A stretch of DNA of 64,000 bases from Desulfocucumis sp964643075 (GTDB lineage Bacteria; Bacillota; Desulfotomaculia; Desulfotomaculales; Desulfocucumaceae), in NCBI GenBank assembly GCA_964643075.1, contig CAZXQO010000002.1:62001-126000 (forward strand), in the 5' to 3' direction. Within the stretch, counting starts at the first letter, position 1, and each line of letters starts with the position of its first letter. The notes beneath the pieces were generated by a model that was not told the DNA's origin, made no database searches, and worked only from the letters and a program-made list of their open reading frames with translations. The position numbers were made by a program, and so were the translations under genes. Below, piece after piece: positions 1 to 8,559 of this stretch.

Positions 1-1992
1 TCTATTCCGCTGGTTATTGCCGCAGTTTTTGTGGGCATGAGAATTATGGGTATCAACTTGCAAAAAATATCTTTGGGAGCCCTTATCATTGCCCTGGGGC
101 TGTTGGTAGATGACGCCATTATTGCTATAGAAATGATGGTCGTCAAACTGAATCAAGGCTGGGGCCGGTATAAAGCTGCCTGCTATGCCTATACTGTCAC
201 TGCTTTCCCAATGCTAACCGGAACGTTGATAACTTGCGCCGGATTCATTCCGGTCGGTTTTTCCAAAGGTAACGCCTCCGAAATGACGGGCAGCATTTTT
301 TACGTCGTTACGTTGGCTCTTCTTGTATCCTGGATCGTGGCCGCCACAGTCACTCCCTTATTGGGCTATTTGGTGGTTAAAATCAAACCGACAGGAGAAC
401 AGGTAAACGATATCTACGATACACTATTTTATCGCGCATTCAAGCAGGTCTTAGTATGGTGCTTGCGCCACCGGAAAATTGTGCTGAGCATGACAGCAGC
501 CTGCTTCATCGCCTCGATCCCGTTGTTGGGACTAGTCAAACAAGAGTTCTTCCCGCCCTCGACCCGTCCAGAACTTATCGTAAGCCTCACGCTGCCGGAA
601 GGCGCCTCCATGCAGGCAACGGATACAATTGCCGGAGAATTTGCCAGGCGCCTTCAACACAACCCGTTGAATTGTCAATTATAGTTACTATGTGGGAAAA
701 GGTGCACCTCGGTTTGTATTGCCGTTTGATCCCACTTTCAACAGGAGCAATTTTGCCGAGTTCGTGATTGTGGCTAAAGACATTGATGCCCGGATCGCGC
801 TATCCTTAAAGATGGATCAATTACTTAAAAAAGAATTCACCAGCGTGAGGGGAAACATTAAAATTCTTCAAACCGGTCCTCCTTCACCCTATCCGGTCAT
901 GCTCAGGGTCAGTGGTTATGACCATGAAAAAGTCCGCGAGATTGCAGGGAAGGTGCGCACAGCCATGGCTGCAGATCCAAACCTGTATAATATTAATCTT
1001 GACTGGGACGAAAAAAGCAAAGTTTTTCAATTGGAAATTGACCAGGACAAAGCACGTATGTTGGGCATGAGCACGAAAGCGTTAGCCTCCTCCCTCCAGG
1101 CGCAGCTCTCCGGTTCACCGGTTGCCGAATTCCGGGAAAATGATAAAACAATTAAGATGCTATTTCGAATTGACACGAACAATCACAAAGATCTTGCCCA
1201 TATCCAGGACATGAACATTCACATTGGCAACAGAAAATTTGTGCCTTTAGACCAAATCGCTAAAATCAATTATGACGCGGAAGAAGGAATCATCTGGCGA
1301 TACAACCTTAAGCCAACCATTACAGTTCAGGCGAATGTTGCTCCAGGAGTCACGGGTAACGATGTAACCAAAAAAATTTACGATAATCTTAAGGATTTGC
1401 GAGCCACTCTACCGCCTGGCTATAGTATTGATATCGGCGGGACACTGGTAAATAGTATCAAGAGTTCAAGAAATTTACTCGGACCGGTCCCGGTGATGTG
1501 TTTTATTATTATTACTCTACTCATGTTGCAGTTGCAGAGCATTCCCAAAATGGTACTTACTTTGTTAACCGCACCACTGGGGCTCATCGGCGTTAGCATA
1601 GGTCTATTGCTGACAGGGAAGGACATGGGTTTTGTTGTTCAGTTGGGAATCATAGCTCTGTCTGGCATTATTATCCGGACGTAATTTTGATTGACCAAAT
1701 TGATTTACAGCTGAAAGCCGGAGATTCCACATGGAATGCATTTATCAATGCTGCCGTTCACAGATTCCGTCCGATTATGCTAACAGCGACGGCAGCGATT
1801 TTTGGTATGACCCCGCTAGTTTTCAGTGTATTTTGGGGACCCATGGCAGTGGCGATTGCAGCCGGCCTGCTTATCGCAACGATTTTGACGTTGCTGGTTC
1901 TTCCGACTATGTATGCGGCTTGGTATAAAGTGAAACCGGATCAATCAATTCATGCGACTAACCAGGTCGGTTCACCGTTGACAATGGATTAA
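1..1992 (+). pseudogene. RND-family efflux transporter, 5'-truncated by window, frameshifted
   Basis: Three consecutive reading frames together spell the inner-membrane pump of an RND (AcrB/HAE1-like) efflux system. The first (to about 684) has the TM4 segment with the GLLVDDAII motif. The second (692-1684) covers the periplasmic docking region and later TM segments. The third (1687-1992) is the C-terminal TM end with the family pattern RPIMLTATAAI. The frame changes near 671-690, where the text continues as VNYSYYVGKGAPR in another frame. It changes again at about 1681, where the conserved RNAVILID has lost bases and reads into stops. No simple start exists because the gene begins left of the window. 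No adaptor or TolC-like gene is adjacent inside the window. I read it as a dead gene; sequencing indels are the alternative. Confidence 0.85.
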
Positions 1993-2164
1993 AAGTATTG
2001 CGCTAAATTTTCTTATCGTTAAAGTGGCAAAAATAGCATTAACAGGCTCTACATTATCTGCTAACCAGTATGGATTGAGGTTTTTAATTACATTGCTTGA
2101 CAGTAAAACGATACCCAGATATAATTGCTAATAAAAATATTGCTATAGCATATAGGTGGTTAAA

Positions 2165-2602
2165 ATGAAATACATCACTGAAGAATCCCTTGGGTTCATT
2201 ATTAACAGAACTAACCAAAAACTTTCAAACTACCTGACTCGAAGCTTTAAACCATATGACGTTACGCCCGAGCAGTGGGGAGTATTAAACCGGCTTTGGG
2301 AAAAAGATGGAATTTCTCAGAAAGAAATATCAGAAATAACCATTAAAGACCAGACAACTTTAACGAGAATATTGGACAAACTCGAACGGAAAGGTCTCAT
2401 CAAGCGTCAAACCAGTCCTGATGACAGAAGAGTTTTTTTAATTTTTTTAACCAATGAGGGGCGGAGTCTTGAGGATATATTAGTGCCGATTGCCTATGAA
2501 GTGCTGGATGAGGCGTTAGAGGGTCTAGCCGAAGAAGAAATAAAACAACTGAAAGTTCTCCTCAATAAAATTTTCATGAACATTGATAAGTTAATCCGCT
2601 AA
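2165..2602 (+). CDS. MarR-family transcriptional regulator
   Basis: A winged-helix DNA-binding repressor of about 145 residues, the normal MarR length. The recognition region reads ISQKEISEITIKDQTTLTRI, followed by the wing DRRVFLIFLTNEG, both characteristic of MarR. I prefer ATG 2165 over the GTG at 2156 because AGGTGG at 2154-2159 sits 5 bases before the ATG. It follows the broken RND pump in the same direction with about 170 bases between. MarR proteins commonly control such pumps, so it may be the former regulator of that gene; this is inference. It appears intact although the pump is not. Confidence 0.85.
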   Translation: MKYITEESLGFIINRTNQKLSNYLTRSFKPYDVTPEQWGVLNRLWEKDGISQKEISEITIKDQTTLTRILDKLERKGLIKRQTSPDDRRVFLIFLTNEGRSLEDILVPIAYEVLDEALEGLAEEEIKQLKVLLNKIFMNIDKLIR

Positions 2603-2664
2603 ATATAACTATTATGTATAAATACTTCAACGGAAGTTGCTTAGCTGCCGAGTAGGGGGCTAAT

Positions 2665-2932
2665 TTGGATACAAAGGATAAAATAGTTTATTGTTTTAAA
2701 CAACTGTGCAAGGAGAAAGGTTTTTGTATAGCAACAAAATTTTTACAAAACGACTTGGTGGATGGAATTAATAAAGGGCACTTTAGGAGAATTAACACAA
2801 CAATGGTCGCAGCATCCCTACTAGCCAGTATTTATATATGTTGAGGAAGCACTTCAAACTATAATAGATACCTTCATCCTTGGAATAGTATTAGAAAATA
2901 GAATTAGTTTAGATAATTCTATAGTTTTCTAA
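2665..2932 (+). pseudogene. TetR-family regulator remnant
   Basis: From a TTG start at 2665 (AGGGGG upstream) the frame begins MDTKDKIVYCFKQLCKEKGF, the usual first helix of a TetR regulator. It then passes directly to NDLVDGINKGHFRRINTTM, which resembles the C-terminal ligand domain, so the helix-turn-helix and much of the core seem deleted. A stop follows near 2840. In another frame EEALQTIIDTFILGIVLEN continues as a plausible last helix up to 2932. Both an internal deletion and a frameshift are therefore present. The next gene, a small membrane protein, starts 27 bases later and may once have been controlled by it. Confidence 0.55.
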
Positions 2933-2958
2933 GAAATTTTTTTAGAGGTGAACAGTTA

Positions 2959-3474
2959 TTGGTTAAAAAACTGGGCATAAAAGGTAGGGCTTGGTTAAAA
3001 GGGTTTCATATCTTTTTCGGTTGTGCCTGGATTGGCACAGCTCTTTCCATTGTGCTTATCGGATTTGTGAAGGGCCATACGCCTAACGGAGATGAACTGT
3101 ATGCTGTAAACGCCTCCATAAAGCTTATTGACGACTTTATTATTATTCCGGCTGCATTAGGCTCTCTCATTACAGGATTGTTAATTTGCTGGTTAACCAA
3201 CTGGGGATTTTTCAAGTTCAACTGGATTATAGTTAAGTTAATTCTAGCTATTGCCCAGATTCTTTTCGGAACCTTTTGGCTTGGTAAATGGGTAAATAGT
3301 GCGACGGCTATATCAGATGCGGAACGTGCAATTGCTCTTCAAAACCAAACCTACTTATATTTTAGAGAGATGAACAACTATTTTGGCAGTGTTCAGGCAT
3401 TACTACTCATCATAGTTATTTTTATCTCTGTATTCAAACCCTGGGGGGTAAAAAAGGACATTAATCTTAAATAG
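2959..3474 (+). CDS. Small integral membrane protein, DUF2269-like
   Basis: A 171-residue hydrophobic protein with about four membrane segments (roughly residues 15-37, 60-82, 86-108 and 138-160). The opening WLKGFHIFFGCAWIGTALS and the His in the first helix resemble the DUF2269/CopD-like membrane family. The start is a TTG at 2959 with AGAGGTG about 9 bases upstream. No catalytic motif is visible and the function is unknown. It lies between the TetR remnant and a DUF169 gene. Confidence 0.6.
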   Translation: MVKKLGIKGRAWLKGFHIFFGCAWIGTALSIVLIGFVKGHTPNGDELYAVNASIKLIDDFIIIPAALGSLITGLLICWLTNWGFFKFNWIIVKLILAIAQILFGTFWLGKWVNSATAISDAERAIALQNQTYLYFREMNNYFGSVQALLLIIVIFISVFKPWGVKKDINLK

Positions 3475-3503
3475 TCTCTTAAAAAATATGGAGGTGCTTT
3501 TAA

Positions 3504-4262
3504 ATGAATAGCAAACTAATTGAAGCTTTAAGGTTAAAGATGCAACCAGTAGCGGTGATTCTGACTAACGACAAACCGTCTGATGGACTCCACTTTAAAG
3601 AGGGTACTATGGGTGGCTGTGTGGCTGCAATGTTAGTAGGTGCAAGCAAAACAAACCGTATTGCCTACTTTAACCGGAAGGCATTTGGTTGTCCGGGAGG
3701 TGGGACAGGTCTGGGATTCGGAGACAGGTATGGGAGATTTCCTATTGATTGTCTTCTTTCAACGGGCAATAAAGAAATAGCTGCCCAAATGGGTCCAGCG
3801 GGTTCTGGGATGGCTGAAGGTGAAAGATTTTATAAGAATCCTGAACTGGCCAGAAAGTGGGTTAATTCGCTGCCGTTCACTGACGTTCCAACAGAATATG
3901 TTGTATTCAAACCTTGGGAAAAGGTTACGGAACAGGACGAGCCAAAGTTAATTGTATTTTTTGCTAACGCAGACCAGTTATCTGCATTAGTGGTAATGGC
4001 TGATTACAACCGGGGGACAAATCAAAGCGTCACTGCTCCTTTTGGTGCCGCGTGTCAATCAATACTATTTGGGTATGCAGAAGCAGATAAAGATAATCCC
4101 AGGGGGGTAATCGGCTTTTTTGATATCTCTCAACGCAAGGCTGTTGATAAGGATACATTGACCTTTACAGTACCATATAAGATGTTTCAAGAAATGGAAG
4201 CAAGCCTAGAAGGAAGTTTTTTTAAAATGCATGCTTGGCGTAAGTTACAGGAACGTCAATAA
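3504..4262 (+). CDS. DUF169 family protein
   Basis: A 252-residue soluble protein with the hallmarks of DUF169: the opening LRLKMQPVAV, the central GGCVAAML with a conserved Cys, and the glycine-rich FGCPGGGTGLGFGD with a second Cys. DUF169 proteins are common in anaerobes, often beside redox enzymes, but have no established reaction. ATG 3504 follows GGAGGTG. Its stop overlaps the next start as TAATG, so the two are translationally coupled. The cytochrome b-like protein downstream suggests a redox role, as an inference only. Confidence 0.75.
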   Translation: MNSKLIEALRLKMQPVAVILTNDKPSDGLHFKEGTMGGCVAAMLVGASKTNRIAYFNRKAFGCPGGGTGLGFGDRYGRFPIDCLLSTGNKEIAAQMGPAGSGMAEGERFYKNPELARKWVNSLPFTDVPTEYVVFKPWEKVTEQDEPKLIVFFANADQLSALVVMADYNRGTNQSVTAPFGAACQSILFGYAEADKDNPRGVIGFFDISQRKAVDKDTLTFTVPYKMFQEMEASLEGSFFKMHAWRKLQERQ

Positions 4263-4543
4263 TGTACACTATTCAGATGGTAGTGATGTTCAATAATGAT
4301 ATGGAAGAATATTTAGGAATTGTATTGTCACAAATACAATTCCTTGATTTAAAGAGAGTGGTGGCTAAACTATTGCATGCAAGGATTGATGAAATGCTAC
4401 AGAAGCAGTGTTTTTCTAATGTACCGGAGGAACAGCCTGTCAAAATGGTACTTGCAAATCTAGGTGATCCCGTAAAGTTGGGGCAGTTTTATGTGTGGCT
4501 TTATAAGTCTGGTAGATTTATACTAGAAAATGCAATCCCCTAA
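4262..4543 (+). CDS. Hypothetical protein, 93 residues
   Basis: A short soluble protein overlapping the DUF169 stop by one base (TAATG), so almost certainly co-translated with it. It begins MYTIQMVVMFNNDMEEYLGI, has one Cys (QKQCFSN) and no membrane segment. I do not recognise a family. The tight coupling and its place between DUF169 and the cytochrome b-like gene argue that it is real and works with them. Confidence 0.5.
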   Translation: MYTIQMVVMFNNDMEEYLGIVLSQIQFLDLKRVVAKLLHARIDEMLQKQCFSNVPEEQPVKMVLANLGDPVKLGQFYVWLYKSGRFILENAIP

Positions 4544-4572
4544 AAATAAGAGTAAGGGGAGAGGGAGAAAAA

Positions 4573-5280
4573 GTGGTAAATTTCTATTTTAGCCATAAAA
4601 CGATAATTTTTATTATTGCATTAATAATGCCTATTGTAATTTGCGTTATTCATTATATGGCTTTTGGGGCTAAAGGGCAGCATTTAAAAAGTAACCAACG
4701 CACTGTTATTAGGTTTAATTTAAAGGAACGTCTATTTCATTTTATCAGAAGCCTCTCTTTTATTCTCGTTGTAACAAGTGGCTTATTTGTTGTTATGAAC
4801 AAAGAAAGTATAGTAACATTAATAATGCATGGGGTAAATGGATGGGTTTTTGTTTTATCATCTTTTGTTACCATATGCATATGGTTTAAAGATGCTACCT
4901 TTTGTGACTATGATAAAAAATGGTTAGGGTGTATGGGTAATTACTTTTCTAACACCCACACTCCTGCTCCTGCCGGAAAATTTAACGCAGGCCAAAAAAT
5001 TTTATTTTGGTTAACAGGAATGCTTAGTATTTTCTTTATGTTTACAGGAATATTACTTATCAACGGACAGGGTAAGCAATACAATTGGTTTGAAATGGTT
5101 TTAGCTTTTCACGGAACCGCAGCAGCTTTAACTATTTCACTAGTAATAGGACATATTTATCTTACTCTAATTGCAAACCCGGGAACTTATTATGTTCTTT
5201 TTGATGGAAAGGTTTCCAAAGAGTGGGCATTGTATCATCATCCAAACTGGAAAAAAGATACGGATAACAACAAAATATAA
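4573..5280 (+). CDS. Formate dehydrogenase gamma subunit-like cytochrome b
   Basis: A 235-residue membrane protein with about four to five helices. The stretch PAGKFNAGQKILFW is a strong signature of the cytochrome b556/b561 subunit (FdnI/FdoI type) that passes electrons between a periplasmic dehydrogenase and quinones. His residues in the helices (RLFHFIRS, LAFHGTAAAL, LVIGHIY) could ligate heme b. The GTG start at 4573 follows GGGGAGAGGGAG. No catalytic or iron-sulfur subunit is adjacent, so it is an orphan membrane anchor; it may serve the DUF169 gene pair upstream. Two Cys (TFCDY, WLGCMG) are unusual extra residues. Confidence 0.75.
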   Translation: MVNFYFSHKTIIFIIALIMPIVICVIHYMAFGAKGQHLKSNQRTVIRFNLKERLFHFIRSLSFILVVTSGLFVVMNKESIVTLIMHGVNGWVFVLSSFVTICIWFKDATFCDYDKKWLGCMGNYFSNTHTPAPAGKFNAGQKILFWLTGMLSIFFMFTGILLINGQGKQYNWFEMVLAFHGTAAALTISLVIGHIYLTLIANPGTYYVLFDGKVSKEWALYHHPNWKKDTDNNKI

Positions 5281-5605
5281 GTTAATTGTAACAACAAAAA
5301 TTATTTTATGGGTCACGCAGGGCTTTTCAGCATCCAGTGAACTTTTGTTTATTTATGTTGCACACTTTAAGTATTGTGCGACACAAGGTAACTGTTAGAG
5401 ATAAAAGTATTTCCCAGACCTGCGCAAGAGGAGCGGAAATTTCCCCGTTGCGCTTTGTGTTGTGTCAGATTAAATCATACCCTAACTTGACGTCAGGATG
5501 AGTCACCAAATCGCGTCAGAATAGGGTCTGATTCTATATTTCTTAACACTATATCAACAAAGTTATAGACTTATTCCTGACACTATAGGAAATGAGGAGA
5601 TGTCT
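5281..5605 (+). other. Intergenic region before the Tn3 remnant
   Basis: No convincing gene. It contains short inverted patches (TTGCACA near 5358 and TGTGCG near 5376) and probably the left flank or res-like region of the Tn3-family remnant. I could not identify a terminal inverted repeat with confidence. Confidence 0.3.
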
Positions 5606-6166
5606 ATGACAGGGTAACGCATTGGCTACGTCCGGGTCAGCAGTTTTGATCAAAATCCCGAACGCCAACTTGATCAGGTTGACGTGGATCGCGTATTTAC
5701 CGACAAGGCGTCCGGGAAAGACGTGCGGCGTCCGTAGCTGGAACAACTGCTTGCTTTTGCCCGGGAGGGGGATACTGTGGTAGTCCACAGCATGGACCGT
5801 TTGGCCCGAAACCTTGATGATCTGAGAAAAATCGTCCAAGATCTAACCGAAAGCGGGATTCGGGTTGAATTTGTAAAAGAGCATCTGATCTTTTCCGGCA
5901 ACGATTCCCCGACGGCCCGTTTGATGCTGTCAGTGATGGGAGCTTTCGCGGAGTTTGAGCGGGCACTGATTCGTGAACGCCAACGCGAAGGAATTGCACT
6001 AGCTAAACAGCGCGGCGCCTATCAGGGTAGGAAAAAAGCCTTAAGTACTGATGAGGTAGTCGAACTCCGGCAACGAGCTCATGCGGGCTAAGCGAAAACC
6101 CAGCTGGCCCAGGCATTCGGGATTAGTCGTGAGACTGTTTACCAATATCTGAAAACGAGTGACTGA
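5606..6166 (+). pseudogene. tnpR: Tn3-type serine resolvase TnpR with three nonsense codons
   Basis: The frame from ATG 5606 encodes a complete 186-codon serine recombinase with no frameshift. It has the catalytic RIGYVRVSS with the nucleophile Ser, then MDRLARN, GAFAEFERALIRERQREG, and a C-terminal helix-turn-helix FGISRETVYQYLK. Three stops interrupt it: TAA at codon 4 (5615), TAG at codon 44 (5735, where the family has Gln in RPQLE), and TAA at codon 162 (6089). Each is one C-to-T change from CAA or CAG if those sites were Gln. The region between the second and third stops remains open but lacks the catalytic Ser. Confidence 0.9.
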
Positions 6167-6169
6167 GCC

Positions 6170-6770
6170 ATGCCACGCCGCAACCTGTTGACGCCAGCCG
6201 AACGGGCCAGCCTGTTGGCCTTTCCTACGACTGACGAAGAACTCATCCGATACTACACCCTTTCTGAACCTGATCTGCCGGCGATCCGCCAGCGGCGCGG
6301 TAGCCACAACCGGCTCGGCTTCGCGGTACAATTGTGCTACCTGCGCCATCCCGACTTCGCCCTGCCGCCTGACATGGAACCACCAGCCTGCTTACTGACT
6401 TTCGTCGGCAAGCAGTTGTGCATAGAACCGAATATCTGGGTACCACGGATCGGATTTGCACATTAAAGAGCATTACACCGACACGGCTGGCTTTACCGAC
6501 CATGTGTTTGCATTAATGCACCTTATAGGCTTCCGCTTTGCGCCGCGCATCCGCGACCTAGCCGACAAGCGCCTGTATATCCACGGCGACACCAAGCAGT
6601 ACCCTACGCTTGCCGGTATGATCGGCGGTACCGTCAACATTAAACGCTTGCCCCACCTCTCACCGCTCGGTTGGGAGCATATCAACCTGACCGGCGGCTA
6701 CATCTGGCGGCAGGACGAGTCTGTTGAACAGGGTAAGTTCCGGCCGTTACGAATGCACGGCGAGACTTAA
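6170..6770 (+). pseudogene. tnpA: Tn3-family transposase TnpA, internally deleted
   Basis: The N-terminal 90 residues (LTPAERASLLAFPTTDEELI) match the start of Tn3-family transposases. After about 6440 the frame changes and jumps to the catalytic region (EHYTDTAGFTDHVFALMHLI, then IGGTVNIKRL). A second junction joins NIKR directly to the C-terminal HLSPLGWEHINLTGGYIWRQ. Intact TnpA is near 1000 residues, so about four fifths are missing. It starts four bases after the resolvase stop, as expected for this operon type. Confidence 0.85.
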
Positions 6771-6841
6771 CGGGATAGGTACCAGAACAGCTATACGCGA
6801 AACATTTACCATAATATGGTTCGCGTACGATTTTTCCCGTT
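6769..6841. repeat. Nested palindrome after the Tn3 remnant
   Basis: Outer arms AACGGGA (6769-6775) and TCCCGTT (6835-6841) enclose inner arms TACGCGAA (6794-6801) and TTCGCGTA (6820-6827). It sits between the transposase end and the convergent yjbQ gene. It could be a leftover transposon end or a termination structure; neither strand has a clear U run. Confidence 0.45.
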
Positions 6842-6858
6842 TCGTGAGCAAACCCCTT

Positions 6859-7260
6859 CTAGCAGCAGGAAATAATTTTCACCCTGACGGTACGGTTCCT
6901 TGGCCCGTCAAACTCGCAAAAGAAAATACCCTGCCAGGTTCCCAGGTCTGCCTGACCGCCCGTCACTGGAATGTTTACCGAAGATCCCACCAGCACAGCT
7001 TTAATGTGAGCGTCTGAATTACCTTCGCTGTGCCTGTAGTCCCCCGCCAGGGGGGACAGTATCTCCAGTCTATTAAGTATATCCGCCGGCACAGTGGGGT
7101 CGGCGTTTTCGTTGATCGTCACCGCCGCTGTGGTGTGGGGCACGTAGACGCAACACAATCCCTCAACTACCCCTCTCTCGGCAATGACATCCCTAACCCG
7201 TCCGGTTATATCCACAAACTGATTCCTGGCCGAGGTTTTAATCTGAAATGACCTGTTCAT
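6859..7260 (-). CDS. yjbQ: YjbQ-family secondary thiamine-phosphate synthase
   Basis: A 133-residue protein of the UPF0047/YjbQ family. Conserved segments include VYVPHTTAAVTINENADP, GDYRHSEGNSDAHIKA, and the C-terminal GTWQGIFFCEFDGPR. Members form compact trimers and one can replace thiamine-phosphate synthase weakly in E. coli; the physiological role is not settled. ATG 7260 gives the standard length. It lies downstream of rex on the same strand but is separated from it by a strong hairpin, so read-through would be limited. Confidence 0.9.
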   Translation of the reverse strand: MNRSFQIKTSARNQFVDITGRVRDVIAERGVVEGLCCVYVPHTTAAVTINENADPTVPADILNRLEILSPLAGDYRHSEGNSDAHIKAVLVGSSVNIPVTGGQADLGTWQGIFFCEFDGPRNRTVRVKIISCC

Positions 7261-7328
7261 GGTCCCTCCGTTCCGGCAAAAGCAAGACTACATCCTTGCT
7301 TACACCATGGGCTTTTCCATATAAACCT

Positions 7329-7358
7329 ATAAAACGCCGGTGCTGACCGGCGTTTTAT
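7329..7358. terminator. Bidirectional hairpin between rex and yjbQ
   Basis: An almost perfect palindrome: AAAACGCCGGT, a four-base loop, ACCGGCGTTTT, with A and T runs on both sides. It should terminate rex transcription 27 bases after the rex stop and may partly insulate yjbQ. Confidence 0.75.
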
Positions 7359-7384
7359 ATCAGGTTATTATGAGCGTCCTTATC

Positions 7385-8029
7385 CTACAAGTTTTGTGCC
7401 GCCCTGAAACCAAGGTTAAATGTGAGTATTTCCAGCTTCACGGACAAATCAACGTTTCTTACTTCTACATAGTCCGGCACATTCAGGGCTATGGTAGAAA
7501 AATTCATAATGGCCTGGATATCGTTTGCCACCATAATATCGGCTACACCCTGTGCTCCGCCGGGAGGTACGGCAATAATTCCTATCCTGACGTTGTTCTC
7601 CTTAATCACCCTGGGAATTTCCTCCAGAGACATAACATCCAACTCGTTAATCTTCTTGCCTATCTTGGTTAGGTCGTCGTCAAAAACGCCCACGATGGTA
7701 AATCCCCGGTCATTAAATCCCTTGTATGTACAAAGTGCATAACCCAGATTGCCAGCCCCCACCAGTATTAAATCCCAGCGACGATCAAGACCCAGTATTT
7801 TTAGGGTGTATCTCATCAGATCCTTAACGTTGTAACCCACGCCCCGTGTGCCAAACTCGCCAAAATATGCAAGGTCTTTTCTAACCTGAGCCGGGCTTAC
7901 ACCCACACCCTCAGCAATTTCACCCGAGGACACCGTGATCACCCCGTTGCGATCCAACCTTTCCAAATATCTTGAATAAACTGACAACCTGGTGACTGTA
8001 GCCTCCGGAACCCTGAGTGTCTTCACCAA
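7385..8029 (-). CDS. rex: Redox-sensing transcriptional repressor Rex
   Basis: A 214-residue protein with the Rex layout: N-terminal winged helix (about 1-75, with VSPAQVRKDLAYFGEFGTRGVGYNV) and a Rossmann domain with LVGAGNLGYAL that binds NADH/NAD+. A C-terminal swapped helix follows. Rex represses fermentation and respiration genes when NADH is low. The start is TTG 8029 or GTG 8026; AAAGGAGG lies 5 or 8 bases upstream respectively. A sigma-A-type promoter is visible about 125 bases upstream, giving a leader of more than 100 bases. I saw no convincing Rex operator in the leader. Confidence 0.95.
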   Translation of the reverse strand: MVKTLRVPEATVTRLSVYSRYLERLDRNGVITVSSGEIAEGVGVSPAQVRKDLAYFGEFGTRGVGYNVKDLMRYTLKILGLDRRWDLILVGAGNLGYALCTYKGFNDRGFTIVGVFDDDLTKIGKKINELDVMSLEEIPRVIKENNVRIGIIAVPPGGAQGVADIMVANDIQAIMNFSTIALNVPDYVEVRNVDLSVKLEILTFNLGFRAAQNL

Positions 8030-8152
8030 GCCCGCCTCCTTTAGAAGAATTTATATTCATTAATAAAAGTAAGATATTGCATAAGTGACAAATAAAGGAA
8101 AATAAATATTTCAAAATAATGTACAATGTTATGCTATTCACATGCTATGTAT

Positions 8153-8181
8153 TTTATATCATTAGTTTAATTCTTTGTCAA
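8153..8181 (-). promoter_or_regulatory. Predicted sigma-A promoter of rex
   Basis: On the minus strand TTGACA (8181-8176), a 17-base spacer, and TATAAA (8158-8153) form a near-consensus promoter pointing at rex. The rest of 8182-8460 is AT-rich with no gene that I can support. Confidence 0.65.
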
Positions 8182-8460
8182 ATAGCTGTGGGGCCTTATA
8201 ATCCGCTCTTTTTGCCGTGGTTTTTGTCTTTTTTTGTCCCCTTTTGTCCCTGTGACAGGGAGCATTTCATTAACAATCTAAATCAGCAACGTCCTAAGCA
8301 CTCCATCATCTATCCCCTCTCGGGTTGAAACCTGTGTACCATTATATTCTATATTAACCTAAATATTCGATTTAATAAATAAAAATTCTTTAAATATTGT
8401 AGACTATTTTATATATTAATATCTATTATATGCAAATATTTTATCAAGTACTACATCATA

Positions 8461-8553
8461 TTAATACCCATGTGCGTTATAATAGCCTGTCATGGCCTGT
8501 CCCAGAGCCAATCCTCCATCAATGGCGGTACCTGGCGGTGAATATACGCGCTT
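8461..8553 (-). pseudogene. Possible HypF C-terminal fragment
   Basis: On the minus strand, between two stops, the frame reads KRVYSPPGTAIDGGLALGQA and ends about eight residues later. The PP...DGGLALGQA pattern resembles the conserved C-terminus of the carbamoyltransferase HypF, used in NiFe-hydrogenase maturation. Only about 30 codons remain and no start is present. The ZIP gene lies immediately upstream on the same strand, as if a deletion removed the rest. The match is short, so this is tentative. Confidence 0.4.
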
Positions 8554-8559
8554 TTAATG

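Larger units (their letters stand above)
5606..6770 (+). mobile_element. Tn3-family transposon remnant (tnpR and tnpA)
   Basis: A resolvase and a Tn3-type transposase lie in tandem with the Tn3-family gene order, both inactivated. The resolvase has three in-frame stops; the transposase has lost most of its middle. Terminal inverted repeats were not resolved, so the true ends are uncertain. A strong palindrome lies just after the transposase end. Confidence 0.8.

Noticed and set aside
5615..6091. Reassigned stop codons in the resolvase
   Set aside because: Both TAA and TAG are used, while all housekeeping genes use normal stops; decay is simpler.
8030..8460. Riboswitch in the long rex leader
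   Set aside because: No conserved aptamer core was recognisable; the region is simply AT-rich.
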